DNA from: an uncultured Treponema sp.
Lineage (GTDB): Bacteria; Spirochaetota; Spirochaetia; Treponematales; Treponemataceae
NCBI GenBank assembly: GCA_947165795.1
Contig: CAMVBP010000111.1
Span: forward strand, 1-6,844
Length of the DNA: 6,844 nt
Direction of reading: 5' to 3'
Shown here: piece after piece, positions 6,671-6,844 of the stretch
Layout of the letters: each line of letters opens with the position of its first letter
How positions within the stretch are numbered: the stretch's first letter is position 1
Notes under the pieces: generated by a model
What the model was told of the DNA's origin: nothing
Databases searched by the model: none
What the model saw: only the letters and a program-made list of their open reading frames with translations
Translations under genes and position numbers: made by a program

Positions 6671-6679
6671 TGTGGATAT
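6671..6679 (-). promoter_or_regulatory. DnaA-box-like site, one mismatch
   Basis: TGTGGATAT reads ATATCCACA on the minus strand, one mismatch from TTATCCACA. It sits in the second copy of the motif repeated at 6636, 6666 and 6685. Confidence 0.5.
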
Positions 6680-6737
6680 GTTGATTTAAAGTGAATTAAC
6701 AGCCATTAATTATAAACATATTATTTCTTTGTGTTAT

Positions 6738-6755
6738 AAAGACTTATTAGTCTTT
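6738..6755. repeat. Inverted repeat at the left edge of the origin unwinding module
   Basis: AAAGACT (6738-6744) and AGTCTTT (6749-6755) are perfect complements around the 4-nt spacer TATT. The right arm overlaps the first three bases of the DnaA box at 6753-6761, so a protein bound here could compete with DnaA. It could equally be a small hairpin in a transcript entering from the left. Confidence 0.5.
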
Positions 6756-6810
6756 TCCACATTATCCGACACCTTATTATTATTACTACTAAATTTATAT
6801 AAATTTATAT
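6753..6810 (+). other. Basal unwinding system: DnaA boxes, DnaA-trios and AT-rich tandem repeat
   Basis: TTTTCCACA (6753-6761) abuts the degenerate box TTATCCGAC (6762-6770). After a 3-nt ACC come six triplets in one register, TTA x4 then CTA x2 (6774-6791). These read as TAG/TAA triplets on the other strand, the form of DnaA-trios. The 10-mer AAATTTATAT then occurs twice in tandem (6791-6800, 6801-6810), followed by more AT-only sequence to 6820. This order is that of the Bacillus subtilis unwinding site between dnaA and dnaN: box, GC-containing spacer, trios, AT-rich DNA. DnaA would load from the boxes onto one strand of the trios and melt the AT-rich DNA to their right. Confidence 0.72.
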
Positions 6811-6844
6811 AATAATATATAGAGAAAGAAATAATACAAAAATA

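Larger units (their letters stand above)
6619..6830 (+). other. Putative chromosomal replication origin (oriC)
   Basis: This AT-rich non-coding stretch fills most of the gap between the GH39 operon and the right edge. It contains DnaA-box-like 9-mers on both strands (6621-6629, 6641-6649, 6671-6679, 6753-6761, 6762-6770). It also holds three spaced copies of a TTTAA-A/T-GTG motif (6636, 6666, 6685), a 7-bp-arm inverted repeat (6738-6755) and, at the right, a complete DnaA-trio unwinding module. In many bacteria such an origin lies next to dnaA or dnaN, and transcription of the operon here runs away from it. No start codon of a rightward gene is visible before the window ends. Confidence 0.7.

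Noticed and set aside
6694..6711. AATTAA-CAGCCA-TTAATT inverted repeat as an operator for the GH39 operon
   Set aside because: The AT-only arms are expected by chance in this composition, and it is over 100 bp upstream of the promoter. It overlaps the origin motifs and is not specific enough to call.
6821..6844. Purine-rich AGAGAAAGAA as the ribosome-binding site of a rightward dnaA
   Set aside because: No start codon is visible before the window ends and the string is not a good Shine-Dalgarno.
1..6844. CRISPR array, tRNA/rRNA, insertion sequence or defence system
   Set aside because: No evenly spaced direct repeats with spacers, no tRNA-like cloverleaf, no transposase, nuclease or toxin-like protein was found on either strand.

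Overview
The window looks like a stretch of a low-GC, plant-polysaccharide-degrading bacterium, most likely a gut or rumen spirochaete of the Treponema group. The support is indirect. Ribosome-binding sites are weak or absent at several starts. One protein has a Gram-negative/spirochaete style secretion signal and another a permissive lipobox (LFSC). The carbohydrate genes are those of xylan users. Lachnospiraceae such as Butyrivibrio carry the same glycosidase families, so the assignment is an inference.

Layout. Positions 1-122 hold a structured repeat (copy 1). Positions 123-2198 (minus) encode a GH120-type beta-helix beta-xylosidase. Positions 2199-2343 hold its leader and promoter. Positions 2344-2459 hold a second, inverted copy of the repeat, so the GH120 gene and its promoter sit between two inverted copies. 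A sigma70-type promoter at 2467-2496 drives a secreted beta-propeller protein (2535-3647, plus). This gene converges stop codon to stop codon on a minus-strand three-gene operon, listed here in transcription order: GH39 beta-xylosidase (6564-4993), GNAT acetyltransferase (4990-4541) and a lipoprotein CE1-type esterase (4544-3648). The three genes are separated by 2 nt and then by a 4-nt ATGA overlap. The last 280 bases are non-coding and contain what appears to be a chromosomal replication origin.

How the genes may work together (inference). The envelope-anchored esterase could remove acetyl or feruloyl side groups from xylan fragments. The two signal-less beta-xylosidases, from unrelated families, could then cut imported xylo-oligosaccharides to xylose in the cytoplasm. 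The acetyltransferase in the middle of the operon has no obvious role in this. The beta-propeller is exported but its function is not recognised.

Most notable is 6753-6810: two abutting DnaA-box-like 9-mers, six TTA/CTA triplets in one register, then an AT-rich tandem repeat. This is the architecture of the bacterial basal unwinding system (DnaA boxes, DnaA-trios, AT-rich unwinding region). It predicts that dnaA, or possibly dnaN, begins just past the right edge. The GH39 gene fires away from this origin from a promoter placed so that its mRNA should be leaderless.
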